Assembly (NCBI GenBank): GCA_029237695.1
Contig: CM055275.1
Coordinates: 90,876,484 to 90,940,483 of the forward strand
DNA from: Conchocele bisecta
Taxonomy: Eukaryota; Mollusca; Bivalvia; Lucinida; Thyasiridae
Direction of reading: 5' to 3'
DNA length: 64,000 nt
Below are positions 9,719 to 20,324 of this stretch, piece by piece. Position 1 is the stretch's first letter. Each line of letters starts with the position of its first letter. The translations under genes and the position numbers were made by a program. The notes below the pieces were generated by a model, which saw only the letters and a program-made list of their open reading frames with translations, was not told where the DNA came from and ran no database searches.

Positions 9719-12700
9719 GTAGGTATGGCAGACGACATTTTCACGAAATAAAGATTTTAACTCTTTGCATGCTGGGAAACGTGTGGGCTATAAATAGTTC
9801 AAAACTAGCGGACAAAAAATCATCATATTTTCTTCTATTTCTCCCCGTAAATATCATGAATATGTCTTGGAATTTCATTAGAATTGAGTCACGAGGACTC
9901 AATTCTAATGAAATTTCAAGACATATCTACAGAGAGAAAGAAAACATACACTCCTGATTCGTTTGGCTGATATTTTCGCCGCTAGCACGCAAAGAGTTAA
10001 TAGCAACGGATATCCACTGAAACTGTCAGAATGTATCTTGTTATTGAGTGCCGAATACGTCATGTCCTGAAAACACAATTGCCAGGTACGTGTATATCGC
10101 TTGTCCCAATATTCGGATTTGTGACAGACGAAAGTTTCAAAAACGCAGATTTTGATAAAAAAAGAAATGTCCTCCAGTGCAACAGTCAGACGCTCTTTTC
10201 GCTGACGTATGACCGAGAATGTCACGACCAGCAAACATTATTGGTATGTATATCGATATAGCTTGTCCCAATATTCATAGTTCTGAGTCTCGCTGGTCTC
10301 AACCTGACAGCATCATTGATGGGTATATCGCTTGTCCTGTAGCCTATTTGACCAACATGGCAAAGTATACTTATCCAGCAAATTATACTTTGAGGGAGAA
10401 ATTTTCAATTTAAGGATGAATTTATTAATTTTTATTATAATGAATGTATTACATTATCACAGCCATTTTGGCTGTGATAATGTAATAAATTCAGTATAAT
10501 AATTCTCCATACTTTTAATCATCACATGTATGCAGTCGTTAGTTCTATATGTCATAATGCATTTCAGGAAAATAAATGATTACTCCCTCAAAGTATACTT
10601 TGCTAGATACGTATGCTTTGCTAGTTTGATGAAATCGGCTACTGGACCTCGGTGCTTGTTGAAGACTTGAGCTTGAGATGCAGTCTTGTAATCTAATTCA
10701 AATATCTAGGCGATGTCGAGTCTGCAGACTTGTATAACTATCGGATGAGGTGTCTGTCATACATTTAACTATGTGTATGTGTGTGGTTCAGTTCAAAAAT
10801 GCAATTATGTAACACCATCATTATTATAGCTGGAAAATTCCATGCAGTGTATGTTGTGCTACATAGGTATACAGGCGTGTATCTGGTCGGAGACGATCAG
10901 AAACGCGAGCCAACTGCAGTATATGGCTTTCCCAAGATTACTGGCCGTGGCAGAAAGGGCGTGGCACAAGGCATCATGGGAAGACATAGAAAGTCAAGGT
11001 ATATCATGTTCTCCGACTTGTATAATAACAATTACACATTGTCGTCATTCAACGCATTCCCGCTGTCTGGTTGTCAACTTTAACTTTCGGTAAATTGAGT
11101 CATATTTGTCTTCGACCTGTTGGTGGCCGCCTCCGGAAATGAATTCGCATAGTTAGCCATATTTATATTGTATTTGTCATTTTCCTTTCTCTCATGTATG
11201 AAAATTAATCGTGAAAGAATACGTTCGTTATTGAGTCCTATCGCTAACCGTACTCGTTTTCGGTATGCTGTTTCTTTGTTTAGCAAAATGACCCGATCAC
11301 TTGCGCATTACTTACGCATTGCAATTTCTTAATTCAGTGACACGTGATAGAGAAAAGCAACGGGACTGGGAGAGATTTTCCTACGCCCTAGGGGCCCGTA
11401 AACTGCCCGACCGGATTGGAAATTAAATTAAGGGGTCCACTACAGAGTACCTCCACCGGGCGGAACGTTAGTATAATTATTATATATATTCACCGGTGAT
11501 GCTATATTTCTAATGTTTGCCAGTATATAAAAATACAAGAGACGTAAAAGTTACATAGAACAATGTAAGTTTTCTTGAAGAAATCACTCACCGCAATCAA
11601 TAAACCGATTTTCTTAAGATTATATTCATTATTCATTTTCACATAACCTTCTTCAATTAAATTGATATTTTACATGTACATTGTGTGAGTGTGGTCAAGT
11701 TTCGCACCGCTACCATAAATGTATATAAAGAACGTGTATCGTCCAAGGAAGATGAGTTCAATGTTTCTACAGAATATGTTTGAAAGTGGTATATTTTGCA
11801 GTATACAATGTCAGTGTAAATGTAATTAATATTTCAGAGCGGCTGTTTGATTTAAACCTGTTCACCATTTCTCAGTTCCGTTTTGTCCCACGATGCATTA
11901 ACTTTTATACCAATATTTCCTCCAGTATTCTTGGTGATGTGCTATTGGTGAACACCCTATATCCGGGTCACACTGTGGAGGTTGCCATGAATGGGGGTCA
12001 CAGCTGGCGAAAGGTGGGGCGCCACGTGGTTCTTAACAGCGGGGTGTATAACGTGTCTCTCCGATCAAGGTCAGTATGCAAGGCTTATATTCAAGGATGT
12101 TAACTGGCGCTACCACCTTCCATACTTGAGCATAAATGTCCATATGTTCAGGAAACCGAACATTGATGTGTGCGATGTGTTAAAATAGAATTTAGTTTAA
12201 AGTGTATTGTATTTCATTGGAATAAACACACGTCATATATACGCATTAGGCCTAATACTGTGTGTTTCCTGTTACTTGACCAACTGTGCCAAATATATGC
12301 TGAACGTGCCGAAATGTGGGATTTTTAAGCCCAATGCAAGTCTCAATCCGATTGATGGAATCACTGAAAACAGGGGCTAAGTCGATATGGGATTTAATTA
12401 TACATACGAGTCGTCTGAAAATGTACGATGCGCTAAATTATAAGACATAATCGAGCATTCCATGATAATCGCCGAACACGATTGCCAAACAAAGTATACA
12501 TTGCAAGTTAAAAGATGATTTAACGATTGCTCGGTGGTCGAATGATAAGGCATCAGGGCTGGCGTTTGTGGAATACATAGAGTATATTCATATTTTTGCA
12601 ACGAATATGACATATATGTTCATTTCACACCACGAGATGAACATATATGTCATATTCATTGCAAAAATATGAATATTCTATTTATTATATACCGCCCCAT

Positions 12701-13456
12701 GGAAATTAGCAGTTTTGTAGACTGTATACGGTAATGAATGTGTATTTTCAGCCTTTTTGCGCTGTTTTGTGCAGATGTGCGTTATGAATACGTATGAATA
12801 CGTAGAACTATGTATTTCATGAGTAGGTATATACTAAACTGTATTTCACGTCATAACCAAGCGGTCGGCTATTACTGGTGCTATCCATAAGCGACACTTT
12901 GTCTAATAATCTACAGTAGCTGGTAATGCACTATCAACATATCGATGGTCTAGTAACATAAGGTCGTAAGTGCTATGCTTTTAGCATAGCAGTTACGACC
13001 TTATGTTACTAGACCATCGATATGTGAAGCATGCACGCGTATAGACTGGAAGGTATTCGCACCAATTCCCACCCTTCACTGCAAGAAAATACCATTGACA
13101 TGATTTCGCCACCTTGAAGGGTTATGGTAAAATTACACTCTATGCAAAGTGTGTCAGTCCAGATGTGACATATGTTCAGGTTTCGAATTGAATACCACAC
13201 ATCAAAATACTATCTTCCACATCTAGAGAATATTCAAATAATTTACATGGAATGATCGATGTTATAACGATCTAAGAATCTAAGAATTAAGACCTTACCC
13301 TGATTCGTTTGTTTCTGTTCCAGGTCGCCTATTCTCCATCGGACTAGTCGGGTCGTTACCATAATGATACGAAACTCAGCCGGTGTCGTCTTTAGTTTTT
13401 TAAACGCCTGCATTATTATGGCCTTTTCTGTTAGTATTGTATTCACATACAGATAG
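9484..13456 (+). CDS. GH20 beta-N-acetylhexosaminidase (chitobiase type), C-terminal third, five exons
   Basis: Exons 9484-9718, 10867-10998, 11353-11466, 11926-12069 and 13324-13456 encode about 250 residues matching the C-terminal end of chitobiase-type family-20 hexosaminidases, which remove terminal GlcNAc from chitin oligosaccharides and glycoconjugates. Diagnostic strings are DHPYEPDPEERGMYWATRYT, IWSETIRNASQLQYMAFPR, LLAVAERAWHKASWED, YRVPPPGG and YPGHTVEVAMNGGHSW. The W-S-E of IWSET belongs to the substrate pocket; the catalytic Asp-Glu pair lies upstream in this family and no such exon is seen here. Splice phases agree at every junction except exon 3, which has an internal frameshift. 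The last exon adds a hydrophobic segment before the stop. Either the 5' exons are displaced by rearrangement or this is a 3' gene fragment; CEP135-like exons lie where they would be expected. Confidence 0.78.
9724..10085 (+). pseudogene. Decayed copy of hexosaminidase exon 1, split by a family-K element
   Basis: TATGGCAGACGACATTTTCA at 9724 and AGCAACGGATATCCACTGAA at 10002 match consecutive parts of exon 1 (GTGGCAGACGACATTTTCA, then GGCAACGGGTATCCTCTGAA). They are separated only by the TTAA-flanked insert at 9757-10000. The copy ends at a GTACGT donor-like site at 10086. Confidence 0.8.
9757..10000. mobile_element. Family-K foldback element with TTAA duplication
   Basis: It is bounded by TTAA at 9757-9760 and 9997-10000. 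Ends read CTCTTTGCATGCTGGGAAA and CTAGCACGCAAAGAG. The core is a hairpin around TTAGAATTGAGTC. Its removal restores continuity of the duplicated exon sequence, which proves the insertion. TTAA target duplication suggests piggyBac-type mobilisation. Confidence 0.85.
10100..10253 (+). pseudogene. Second decayed copy of the 3' part of hexosaminidase exon 1
   Basis: CCAATATTCGGATTTGTGAC, then AGTTTCAAAAACGCAGATTT and AATGTCACGACCAGCAAACA track exon 1 from 9588 to 9718. It ends ATTATTG followed by GTATGT, preserving the donor. The reading frame has decayed. Confidence 0.8.
10261..10330 (+). pseudogene. Third, shortest copy of the hexosaminidase exon 1 end
   Basis: CTTGTCCCAATATTCATAG, then CAACCTGACAGCATCATTG resembles the last bases of exon 1 (CAACCTGAAAACATCATTG). 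The intron-side string TATATCGCTTGTCC that links copies 2 and 3 recurs after it, so the unit of duplication included exon end plus intron start. Confidence 0.68.
10339..10642. repeat. Family-G foldback element
   Basis: Ends GTAGCCTATTTGACCAACAT and GATGAAATCGGCTAC. Subterminal AGTATACTTTGAGGGAG is mirrored by CTCCCTCAAAGTATACTT, and the palindromic centre is ATTACATTATCACAGCCA. It lies in the hexosaminidase intron. Confidence 0.8.
10867..10998 (+). CDS. Hexosaminidase exon 2 of the fragment
   Basis: Acceptor GTGCTACATAG. Joined to exon 1 in phase 1 it reads GIQACIWSETIRNASQLQYM and AFPRLLAVAERAWHKASWED, the strongest family signature in the window. The donor is CAAGGTATAT. Confidence 0.88.
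11353..11466 (+). CDS. Hexosaminidase exon 3 of the fragment, frameshifted
   Basis: Acceptor GATAGAG gives EKQRDWERFSYALGARKLPD in phase with exon 2. After about 11425 the homologous frame changes to GVHYRVPPPGG, which joins exon 4 through the GTTAGT donor at 11467. A net one-base shift lies in the AT-rich GGAAATTAAATTAAGG. This is a real lesion or a sequence error. Confidence 0.7.
11467..11925. other. Intron without recognised features
   Basis: AT-rich intron between exons 3 and 4 of the hexosaminidase fragment. No repeat family or RNA gene recognised. Confidence 0.45.
11926..12069 (+). CDS. Hexosaminidase exon 4 of the fragment
   Basis: Acceptor TTTCCTCCAG. The frame reads ILGDVLLVNTLYPGHTVEVA and MNGGHSWRKVGRHVVLNSGV and YNVSLRSR, the beta-rich C-terminal domain typical of chitobiase-type enzymes. 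The donor is CAAGGTCAGT, phase 2. Confidence 0.82.
12586..12700. repeat. Family-J foldback element
   Basis: TATTCATATTTTTGCAACGA is mirrored by TTGCAAAAATATGAATATTC around GATGAACATATATGTCATAT. The same family is inside the arms at 9053-9496 and at 18500. Confidence 0.75.
12938..13025. repeat. Palindrome in the last hexosaminidase intron
   Basis: CATATCGATGGTCTAGTAAC and AAGGTCGTAAGTGCTATGC form one arm; the other is an essentially perfect inverse ending CTAGACCATCGATATG, with a spacer of a few bases. Confidence 0.85.
13324..13456 (+). CDS. Hexosaminidase terminal exon with hydrophobic tail
   Basis: Acceptor TTTCTGTTCCAG, in phase with exon 4 (AG|G). It reads RSPILHRTSRVVTIMIRN and then SAGVVFSFLNACIIMAFSVS and IVFTYR before TAG at 13454-13456. 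The TSRV-type motif is usual at the end of this family's C-terminal domain. The final 25 or so residues are hydrophobic with a terminal arginine, consistent with a single membrane anchor (inference). Confidence 0.72.
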
Positions 13457-13557
13457 CGGTACCACGTCCATTTATATGAGTGCCTTTTTGTTTGAGTGTT
13501 GCTCGTTAATGGACCAGTCTTAAATAGCTTACCGAACTTGGGAAATCATGAGTAACT

Positions 13558-13862
13558 TGCATACATAGAGAATAGTAGGTGAGTGCCGTGAATGGGAAAA
13601 AATATCTGGCAAGGCTTAGGAAACGGGATGGGCGAGGCTCTGCCGAGCACATCCCGTTTCCGAGCCGCGCCAGATATCTTTTCCCATTCACGGTACTAAC
13701 CTACTATTCTATTTATCCCGTCAACACCTACTAAAATGCAAAACAAATAACCCCAGCCACCGCACATATTCATACGCAGTGATTAGGTCGTATTGACAGG
13801 ATATCAAAAATGTTTCATGGCACCGTGTTTCACGGCACATACGCACTGTGTTGACGGGATAA
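13558..13862. repeat. Family-H foldback element
   Basis: AATAGTAGGTGAGTGCCGTG with AAATATCTGGCAAGGCTTAG and AACGGGATGGGCGAGGCTC is inverted across a short loop. A second arm pair is TTATCCCGTCAACACC and GTGTTGACGGGATAAAA. Related copies are at 20.3, 20.9 and 26.0 kb. Confidence 0.75.
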
Positions 13863-14450
13863 AACTATTTTCCGGACAGCATCGGCGTTGGAAATGGAGA
13901 GTGTGTCGATTTGATGTCAGGTAGCAATACGTAAAAATGCAAGATATAGTCCAGTGATCTATGTTTGTCACCGAACTCGGCTAACAGAAAAAGTATTCAT
14001 TGAAAGTGCTGTTTTATTGCACCTGTAAATCGGACAAATCCTGTGGAAATAGTTTTGAAATTTTCTACTCGTACAACTTCGGTAACCGATTTATATGATT
14101 GGTATGTTGCATACATATGATTACAATTGTCTATTTGTGCCATCTTGCCAATATGTTTTTTATGAGTGTCATCTTTTCAATTCAATTTCTATAATTGGTA
14201 TCTTCTAAATGCATAACAACTTGTCATGTACCTCCATTGTAAACTAGATAACAATATACTATACCCAGGAGACAAGATAAATGTACATCTACAGTATGAC
14301 ACACAAACATACGTGCTTATATTGCGACGTTTGTGTGTGACTCGTCATCACAAAACGTAGAGTTTGTAATAATATGTGAAGCACATCTGGGCAGCCAAAA
14401 CATGGCCTACTTGGTTCGTTGTTGGGTTAGGGTAACATTCCGACAGCCTG
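13863..14450. other. No feature recognised
   Basis: No domain, RNA gene or repeat family recognised. The open frame from 14333 only becomes meaningful at about 14455, where reverse-transcriptase sequence starts. Confidence 0.45.
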
Positions 14451-14454
14451 AAGC

Positions 14455-16415
14455 AAAATCTGTAAGGCACTTTTGTGACATCTCCAAAGCTTTCAACAGA
14501 GTCTGGCATCGCGGTCTTCTATACAAACTGTCTTCCCTTGGTATTCACGGTCCTCTTCATAAATGGTTCTCTTCCTATTTATCTAATCGACAGCAAAGGG
14601 TAGTTTATAACAATTCCAATTCGCAGTGGTCCTCATTGAATGCCGGTATTCAACAAAATTCTATTCTTGGTCTTCTCTTTCTTATCTTCATAAACGATAT
14701 CGTCGAGGAAATTAAGTCAAACATTCGTCTTTTCGCCGACGACACCAGTCTCTGCATTATCGTCGATGACCCTGTCCTTTCTTCAACTATTCTAAACAAC
14801 GATCTTAACAATATCCACTATCAGAGAAATGGCTCGTAAACTTCAATCCATCAAAAACTGAAACTATGACTTTTTCCCGGAAATACAACAAACCACACCA
14901 TCCTCCTCTACTCATGAATGATGCCTCACTTGATCCTGGCAAAGAACACAAACATCTTGAACTTACATTATCTGACGACGGAAAGTAGAACTCTCATATC
15001 TCACAGTGTATTAACAAAGCATGGCAACGTATAGGCATTTTGAGATCTCTAAAATTTCGTCTTAAAAGGTCCTCGCTGGAACGTATGTATTTCTCTTTTA
15101 TTCGTCCTCTCATTGAATATGGCGATGTTGTTGGGGATAATTGCTGGAACCAGATGAAAGATGACCTGGAGGCTGTGCAAACTGAGGCTGCCAGAATAGT
15201 GTCGGGCGCGACCAAACTTTGCAACATAGCCAGACTCTATCAGGAACTCAAGTGGGAAACATTGACCGACAGGCGTAAGAAACACAGACTAGTCCTTTTC
15301 TATAAGATGTTAAACAATCTTTCACCATCTTATCTTGCAAATTTAATCCCCGTTCAAAGGCAGCCTCGCTACAATCTTAGAAATGCTGACGACATACCTC
15401 ACATACATTGTCGCACACAGCAGTACAACCAATCATACTTACCATCCATCATTCGTGACTGGAATGCACTGAATCGGAACATAAAGGACTCTCAATTTCC
15501 GAGTTCTTTCAAAGCAAACGTAAACGCCAATTCTGTCAAATCATCACCCCTGTTTAACGTCGGAAACAGGACAGGACAAATTCTTCATACACGCCTTCGT
15601 CTTTCATGTAGCGCTCTCAACTTCGACCTTCACAGGAGATATATTGTTGACACCCCACACTGCACATGCGGATCCATAGAAACAGTCAGCCACTTTCTCT
15701 TGTATTGCAACAAATATACACTTCAGCGAAACACACATATTAACAACCTTCCATGTCCTCCCACAGCAGACACACTGCTCCGCGGCAATGAACATTTGAC
15801 ATTCGAGGAAAACAGCTTCGTATTTGAGCAGGTCCAGAAGTCATCGTGGCTACAAGGCGCTTCGGCAATTGAGGAGACATGTGGGCAGATATGTCCATTA
15901 CGAGCCACCATGCCAGCAATGAGTGCATCCCTTTACCCCCCCCCCCCCCCCCCCCGCGCCTTCCCCCAGTTACCTCGTCCCCACCATACCATAGTTATTA
16001 TTTCGATTACATTGAACATTGTATGTGTGTACTCCCTCGTTTAGTACTGAAATACTGAACTTATACGGGCGAGTCTTTGTCGCCCGCTTTATGTTACGCG
16101 TATATGAAAACTTACAATTCAGTGAAACTAGGTTGAACATATGATTGAAAGTGTAAAATTTGTTATTACTAATACCGGCGACGAATAATTTGGCCCAAAG
16201 GTCCAAATGCTTCTAAAACTTACATTGATAATTAACTAGTCATAACCTGCCTGACAGTAATTCCATGTATATTGCACTCACGCTTATAGTGGAGAAAAAT
16301 TCATATAAGCTTGTTTAAGCTTGTTCTCCAATCCACACACTATTTAATGCTTGTATCGTACCATGTATTGTTCCTTTACATGACTTATAACTTAATAAAT
16401 ATTGTTTAAACTAAA
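14455..16415 (+). mobile_element. 5'-truncated, degenerate non-LTR (LINE) retrotransposon
   Basis: The sequence enters inside a reverse transcriptase at FCDISKAFNRVWHRGLLYKL and continues through SLGIHGPLHKWFSSYLSNRQ to the catalytic FADD box (LFADDTSLCII, codons at 14731-14742). A frameshift near 14820 leads to EKWLVNFNPSKTETMTF, then a TAG at about 14986 where W is expected, then ISQCINKAWQRIGILRSLKF and LEAVQTEAARIVSGATKL. The C-terminal part keeps RQPRYNLR, SIIRDWNALNR and a zinc-knuckle-like CTCGSIETVSHFLLYC. A C20 run follows at 15936, then an untranslated tail ending near AATAAATATTGTTTAAAC. It looks like a Jockey/CR1-group element (family inferred). It is dead: no endonuclease domain and at least two lesions. 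Confidence 0.85.
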
Positions 16416-16442
16416 ATCAGTTGCTTTGTATAAGGCTGATCC

Positions 16443-16707
16443 GTAGCCTATTTCACCAACATTGCAAAGTATAGTTATCTAGCAAAGTATACTTTGAGGG
16501 AGAAATTTTCAATTTATTAATTTTTATTATACTGAATGTATTATATTATCACAGCCATTTTGGCTGTACCTACTTTTAATTATACATACTTTTAATCATC
16601 AAATATATGCAGTCGTTAGTTCTATATGAAATAATCGATTTCGGGAAAAATAAATTATTACTCCCTCAAAGTATACTGTGCTAGATAATTTTGATGAAAT
16701 CGGCTAC
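16443..16707. repeat. Family-G element with internal deletion
   Basis: GTAGCCTATTTCACCAACAT left end, GATGAAATCGGCTAC right end, and the AGTATACTTTGAGGGAG subterminal repeat. The palindromic centre is half lost (GCCATTTTGGCTG remains). Confidence 0.78.
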
Positions 16708-17800
16708 ACTGATCAAATACTGGATAAGCCCCGTTTGGTCACATCACATATCATTCTATTATGATGTACTACATGTATAAACAACAACATGTATATATGT
16801 TTATATTGTTGTTATCATTACCTCCTATCACATAATGAAACAGGGACTAATAAAATTATGAACAAGTGTTATTGTTTACATGTTATTTGTAATTCAGTTA
16901 TTGATCTCGTAGTAAGGGTTATATTTTGCCAGATGGAATATGTCTGGGCATGACGTAATTATATTTAATCTGAACAAATGTGAACAGAAAGTGAAAAGTG
17001 CAAGTAAATGGGTTTAACGGCGCAGCAACAGTTAAGGTCATATAGAGACGGGGAAACCAGTGGGATGGAAATACTGTGGCTAGACAGACATCAATATATG
17101 AATATATGACTATTAACTATACTATATTTATTCAGCAATATGTTACAGTAGGTGCAATTGCATGCTTGTAAGTCATGTGGTTTGACCGAAAGCATAACTT
17201 GTTGTGGTCATCTCCCAATATTGATATAGTGTCAGATATAGCGACCCAGACATCTGGTTGTGGGAATGTTGTTGTCTAGTCATATGATCAGAAGGCAGTG
17301 ATGTTATGGCTGACAACAATCTATTGGTAGATCGTCTGACATATTTTGCCAGACATCCGCGGTGTCGAGTCATGAATACGACTGAATGGTATTCGTGTCT
17401 AGACGGTCATCAGTGTAATGATTTTTCGTCTGGACACATTTAACAAGCATCACACCAGTTTATCGATCTAGATGTGTCTTAGACAATTACGTCACGGTAT
17501 ATGATAATTAGCATATACAGTGACAAAACCGTCCAGAGAACACTAGCTCGATAATCTGATGTCTGGTCCAACTATCCCCCACCCATACATATTACAGTGT
17601 TTGTATGACACTAAAGAGGCACTCATACTACTCGGATGTTGATGATAAAGCCATATAGATTCTGCTTAAAATAATTTGGATGTGCAATCAAACAGAAGAG
17701 TGGTGCGAATCTTGGTTAGACGAGTAACACGTAATGTGATGGCAATAAGCTCCATTTCTACAGTCATATATGAAGGATATATATCTAAAAAAAAAGTCTA
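16708..17800. other. No gene recognised; small SINE fragment
   Basis: 17035-17090 matches the SINE body in reverse (GTCATATAGAGACGGG, CCAGTGGGATGGAAATACT). The rest has no recognisable gene or repeat. Confidence 0.4.
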
Positions 17801-17819
17801 AAATAAAAAAAAAATAGAA

Positions 17820-17890
17820 TGCGCCGCCCGGGAATCGAACCCGGGTCGCAAGAATGGGAATCTTGCATGATACCACTACACTAGCGGCGC
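17820..17890 (-). tRNA. tRNA-Gly (anticodon CCC)
   Basis: On the minus strand the 71 bases run from GCGCCGCTAGTGTAG to CCCGGGCGGCGCA. The acceptor stem GCGCCGC/GCGGCGC pairs fully. The anticodon loop is TTCCCAT inside CAAGA/TCTTG. The B box is GGTTCGATTCC. A long A run on the plus strand at 17807-17816 supplies a T-run terminator on the coding strand. This is the animal tRNA-Gly-CCC sequence almost unchanged. Confidence 0.95.
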
Positions 17891-17959
17891 TGGTATAACA
17901 CATTCACGCACAATTGTCAAAAACATGTCTATCGTGTACTGTTTAATTATGGTCGCTCG

Positions 17960-18345
17960 TTAGGACATTTCGTCTCTTTGTTCTTTTGTGATGAAGGAAC
18001 GAAGATTAGCGTCCTTGTAGATGTAAATAGCGCGTAAATTTTCGCCACGTAAACTTACGTCCCTTAATCTTCTTCTCCACGAAAAAACGATACTTATCGC
18101 CGCTTGATCTTCGTTTCTTCGCGGCCAAGGAACGATACTTAGCATCATGTAAACGAATAATATGTTAAAGTCGTGGCGAAGAAACGTTAAGGGACGTACA
18201 TTTTTATGACCTTATAGAGCGATAATTATCTCCCTTCTTGGCAAAGAGACGATATTTGGCGCTTCTTCGTTTCTTCGCCACGCTTTTACGCCTCCGACGC
18301 TAATCTTCATTCCTTCGTCATGAAGAAATTAAATGAAACGAGCCA
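17960..18345. repeat. Degenerate array of inverted and direct ~12-20 bp motifs
   Basis: The motif TTCGTTTCTTCGCCACG and its inverse CGTGGCGAAGAAACG, together with GGAACGATACTTAGC and ACGATACTTATCGCC, recur six or more times in both orientations without a fixed period. No protein is encoded. Confidence 0.65.
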
Positions 18346-18499
18346 AAGATTACGAATAGGTATATAAAGTTTCAAGTCAATCAGACTTTTGGTAGTAGTG
18401 ATAATAGGTAGTCGAAAACATAAATGCGAATTAAAATAAAATAACGCAAATTTCTAAGTCATTTAACCTTGGGACAAAAAAACAATATGGATATGCTGA

Positions 18500-18690
18500 G
18501 TATATATAGGATATTCATATTTTTGCAACGAATATGACATATATGTTCATCGAGTGGTGTGAAATGTCCATAGTTCACGAGGGCCGTTAGGCACGAGTGA
18601 AATATGGACATGTCACACCACGAGATGAACATATATGTCATATACGTTGCAAAAATATGAATATTCTATTTATTATATACCGCTCCATGG
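18500..18690. repeat. Family-J foldback element
   Basis: ATTCATATTTTTGCAACGAA with GACATATATGTTCATCGAG is mirrored by CTCGATGAACATATATGTC-type sequence ending GCAAAAATATGAATATTC, then TATTTATTATATACCGC as in the other copies. Confidence 0.75.
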
Positions 18691-19045
18691 AAATTAGCAG
18701 TTTTTTTATAGACTGTATACGGTAATGAACGTGTATTTGCAGCCTATTTGCGCTGTTTTCTTTCTAAATACAGAATATGAATATAGCGGATAGCGGAAGT
18801 AGTCGTATTTTCACCGGAAGTTGTTTATTTCATCAATGAGAACATATGAATTTTATTTACATCGTATAACTGTGTATTTCATGGGTAGGTATACATGTAT
18901 AATAAATGAAGTTTCAACCAATCAAACTTACGGTATCGGTTACATATATATTAGTGTAGATAGCCGCACACTTTGACGTAACTATCGGACCGACAGACGA
19001 ACAGACGGACACCTGAAATGTGTACTAAATTTAAACAAAAATCAT

Positions 19046-19116
19046 TGCGCCGCCCGGGAACCGAACCCGGGTGGCAAGAATGGGAATCTTGCATGACACC
19101 ACTACACTAGCGGCGC
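19046..19116 (-). tRNA. tRNA-Gly (CCC), variant copy
   Basis: Same 71-base layout as the copy at 17820, with anticodon CCC and complete acceptor pairing. The T loop reads TTCGGTT instead of TTCGATT, changing the nearly invariant A58 of the B box, and there is a G-to-C change before the T stem and an A-to-G in the D arm. It may be poorly transcribed. Confidence 0.85.
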
Positions 19117-19463
19117 TGGTGACACGCACGCACGATTATCGTGTATAGACTTGCCGGGTGCACTATTCCGTCTCCATTACTTCCTGCTTATATCAGACAC
19201 GCCATGTGATTTTGTACTTTCGGACATCTGCGTAATTTGATGAAATATTTTTACAAAATTTACAATAGTTTCCGTATTTAGCGTCAAAAGTTGACAAAAT
19301 CTGTAGAGTACATGCGGAATCATATATTCCGGCAGTGCTATTGGGACAACACAATTGTGGCCTTTACAGCCAGGTGATTGCTATTAGGAGGTGGTCTTTA
19401 GCACAGGTTCGACTGTACATCATAAATACATGTATATAAATAAGAAACTGCGAGAGAAAAAAA

Positions 19464-19534
19464 ACCGCCGCCCGGGAATCGAACCCGGGTTGCAAGAATG
19501 GGAATCTTGCATGATACCACTACACTAGCGGCGC
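19464..19534 (-). tRNA. tRNA-Gly (CCC), copy with acceptor mismatch
   Basis: Identical to the consensus copy through the anticodon (CCC) and B box. The last acceptor base pair is G-G, because the plus strand reads CCGCCGCCC instead of GCGCCGCCC. An eight-base A run just beyond it on the plus strand gives a pol III terminator. Confidence 0.88.
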
Positions 19535-19852
19535 AGGTATGACTCATGCACATACACGATTATCATGTACACGTATATCGAGGACTACTGAACTAGGCAG
19601 ATATCGTTTACCAGATTGGTACAAACATTTATAGCGATGAATAAAAATCTAGCTAATGTGTTGAAAGAGAACTTAATATTTCCACGCTGCAATTGACAAA
19701 TACAGTACAACTCTCAACCGGATACCCATACATCCCATGTGTGCCTATTTTCACGGGTTTTATCAATTTTAATATCTTTCTGAGAAGGTTTTCTTATGAT
19801 GGAAAACCACAGACGTGTCTTGGAGCGCTCATGTGGTTTGTTTACAGTGGAA

Positions 19853-20121
19853 CATCTCTAAACCGGACACCCACTGGGCCCGTTTCATTAAACTTCGTAC
19901 GACTAAAATGTCTGTAAGTGCAAATTTAGGATCGTCTGAAAATTTCAATTGATGGATTTAATTTACATTTATTGAGCATAGGCTGCATATAAATGTATTC
20001 CAATAATTGTTTATAACAAAACATTGTTAATGTGACATTTTTGCACTTACAAACATTTTAGTCGTACGAAGTTTATTGAAACGGCCCCCTGGGGTGTCCG
20101 GTTTAGAGAGGTTCCACTGTA
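19853..20121. mobile_element. pogo/mariner-like inverted-repeat element with family E inside
   Basis: The ends CAGTGGAACATCTCTAAACC and GGTTTAGAGAGGTTCCACTG are inverted repeats flanked by TA on both sides (19853-19854, 20120-20121), as in Tc1/mariner and pogo elements. Nearly all the interior (19876-20093) is a complete family-E foldback element, so E inserted into it. A more decayed end of the same kind is at 19703. Confidence 0.82.
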
Positions 20122-20324
20122 TAAGGATAGGACACGAGTGATCTTCATCCAACCTTCATCTGGTAGTACATACTGCTCTGATAAGTAATCCAACTTCAGA
20201 AATATCAGTCGTGCGCAAATATGTAATGATTAACGAAAGATGTAACCCGATTCATCAACAACGATGGATAAAGTTTCACCCATTTTCTATAATAACCTCA
20301 CGTTTCGACAATGATTCGGCATTT

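Noticed and set aside
9905..10261. Independent genes in the 109- and 76-codon frames
   Set aside because: They read through decayed copies of the hexosaminidase exon end and a family-K element.
14333..14455. N-terminal part of the 168-codon frame as a protein start
   Set aside because: The ATG region does not resemble reverse transcriptase; homology begins only at about 14455, so the start is fortuitous.
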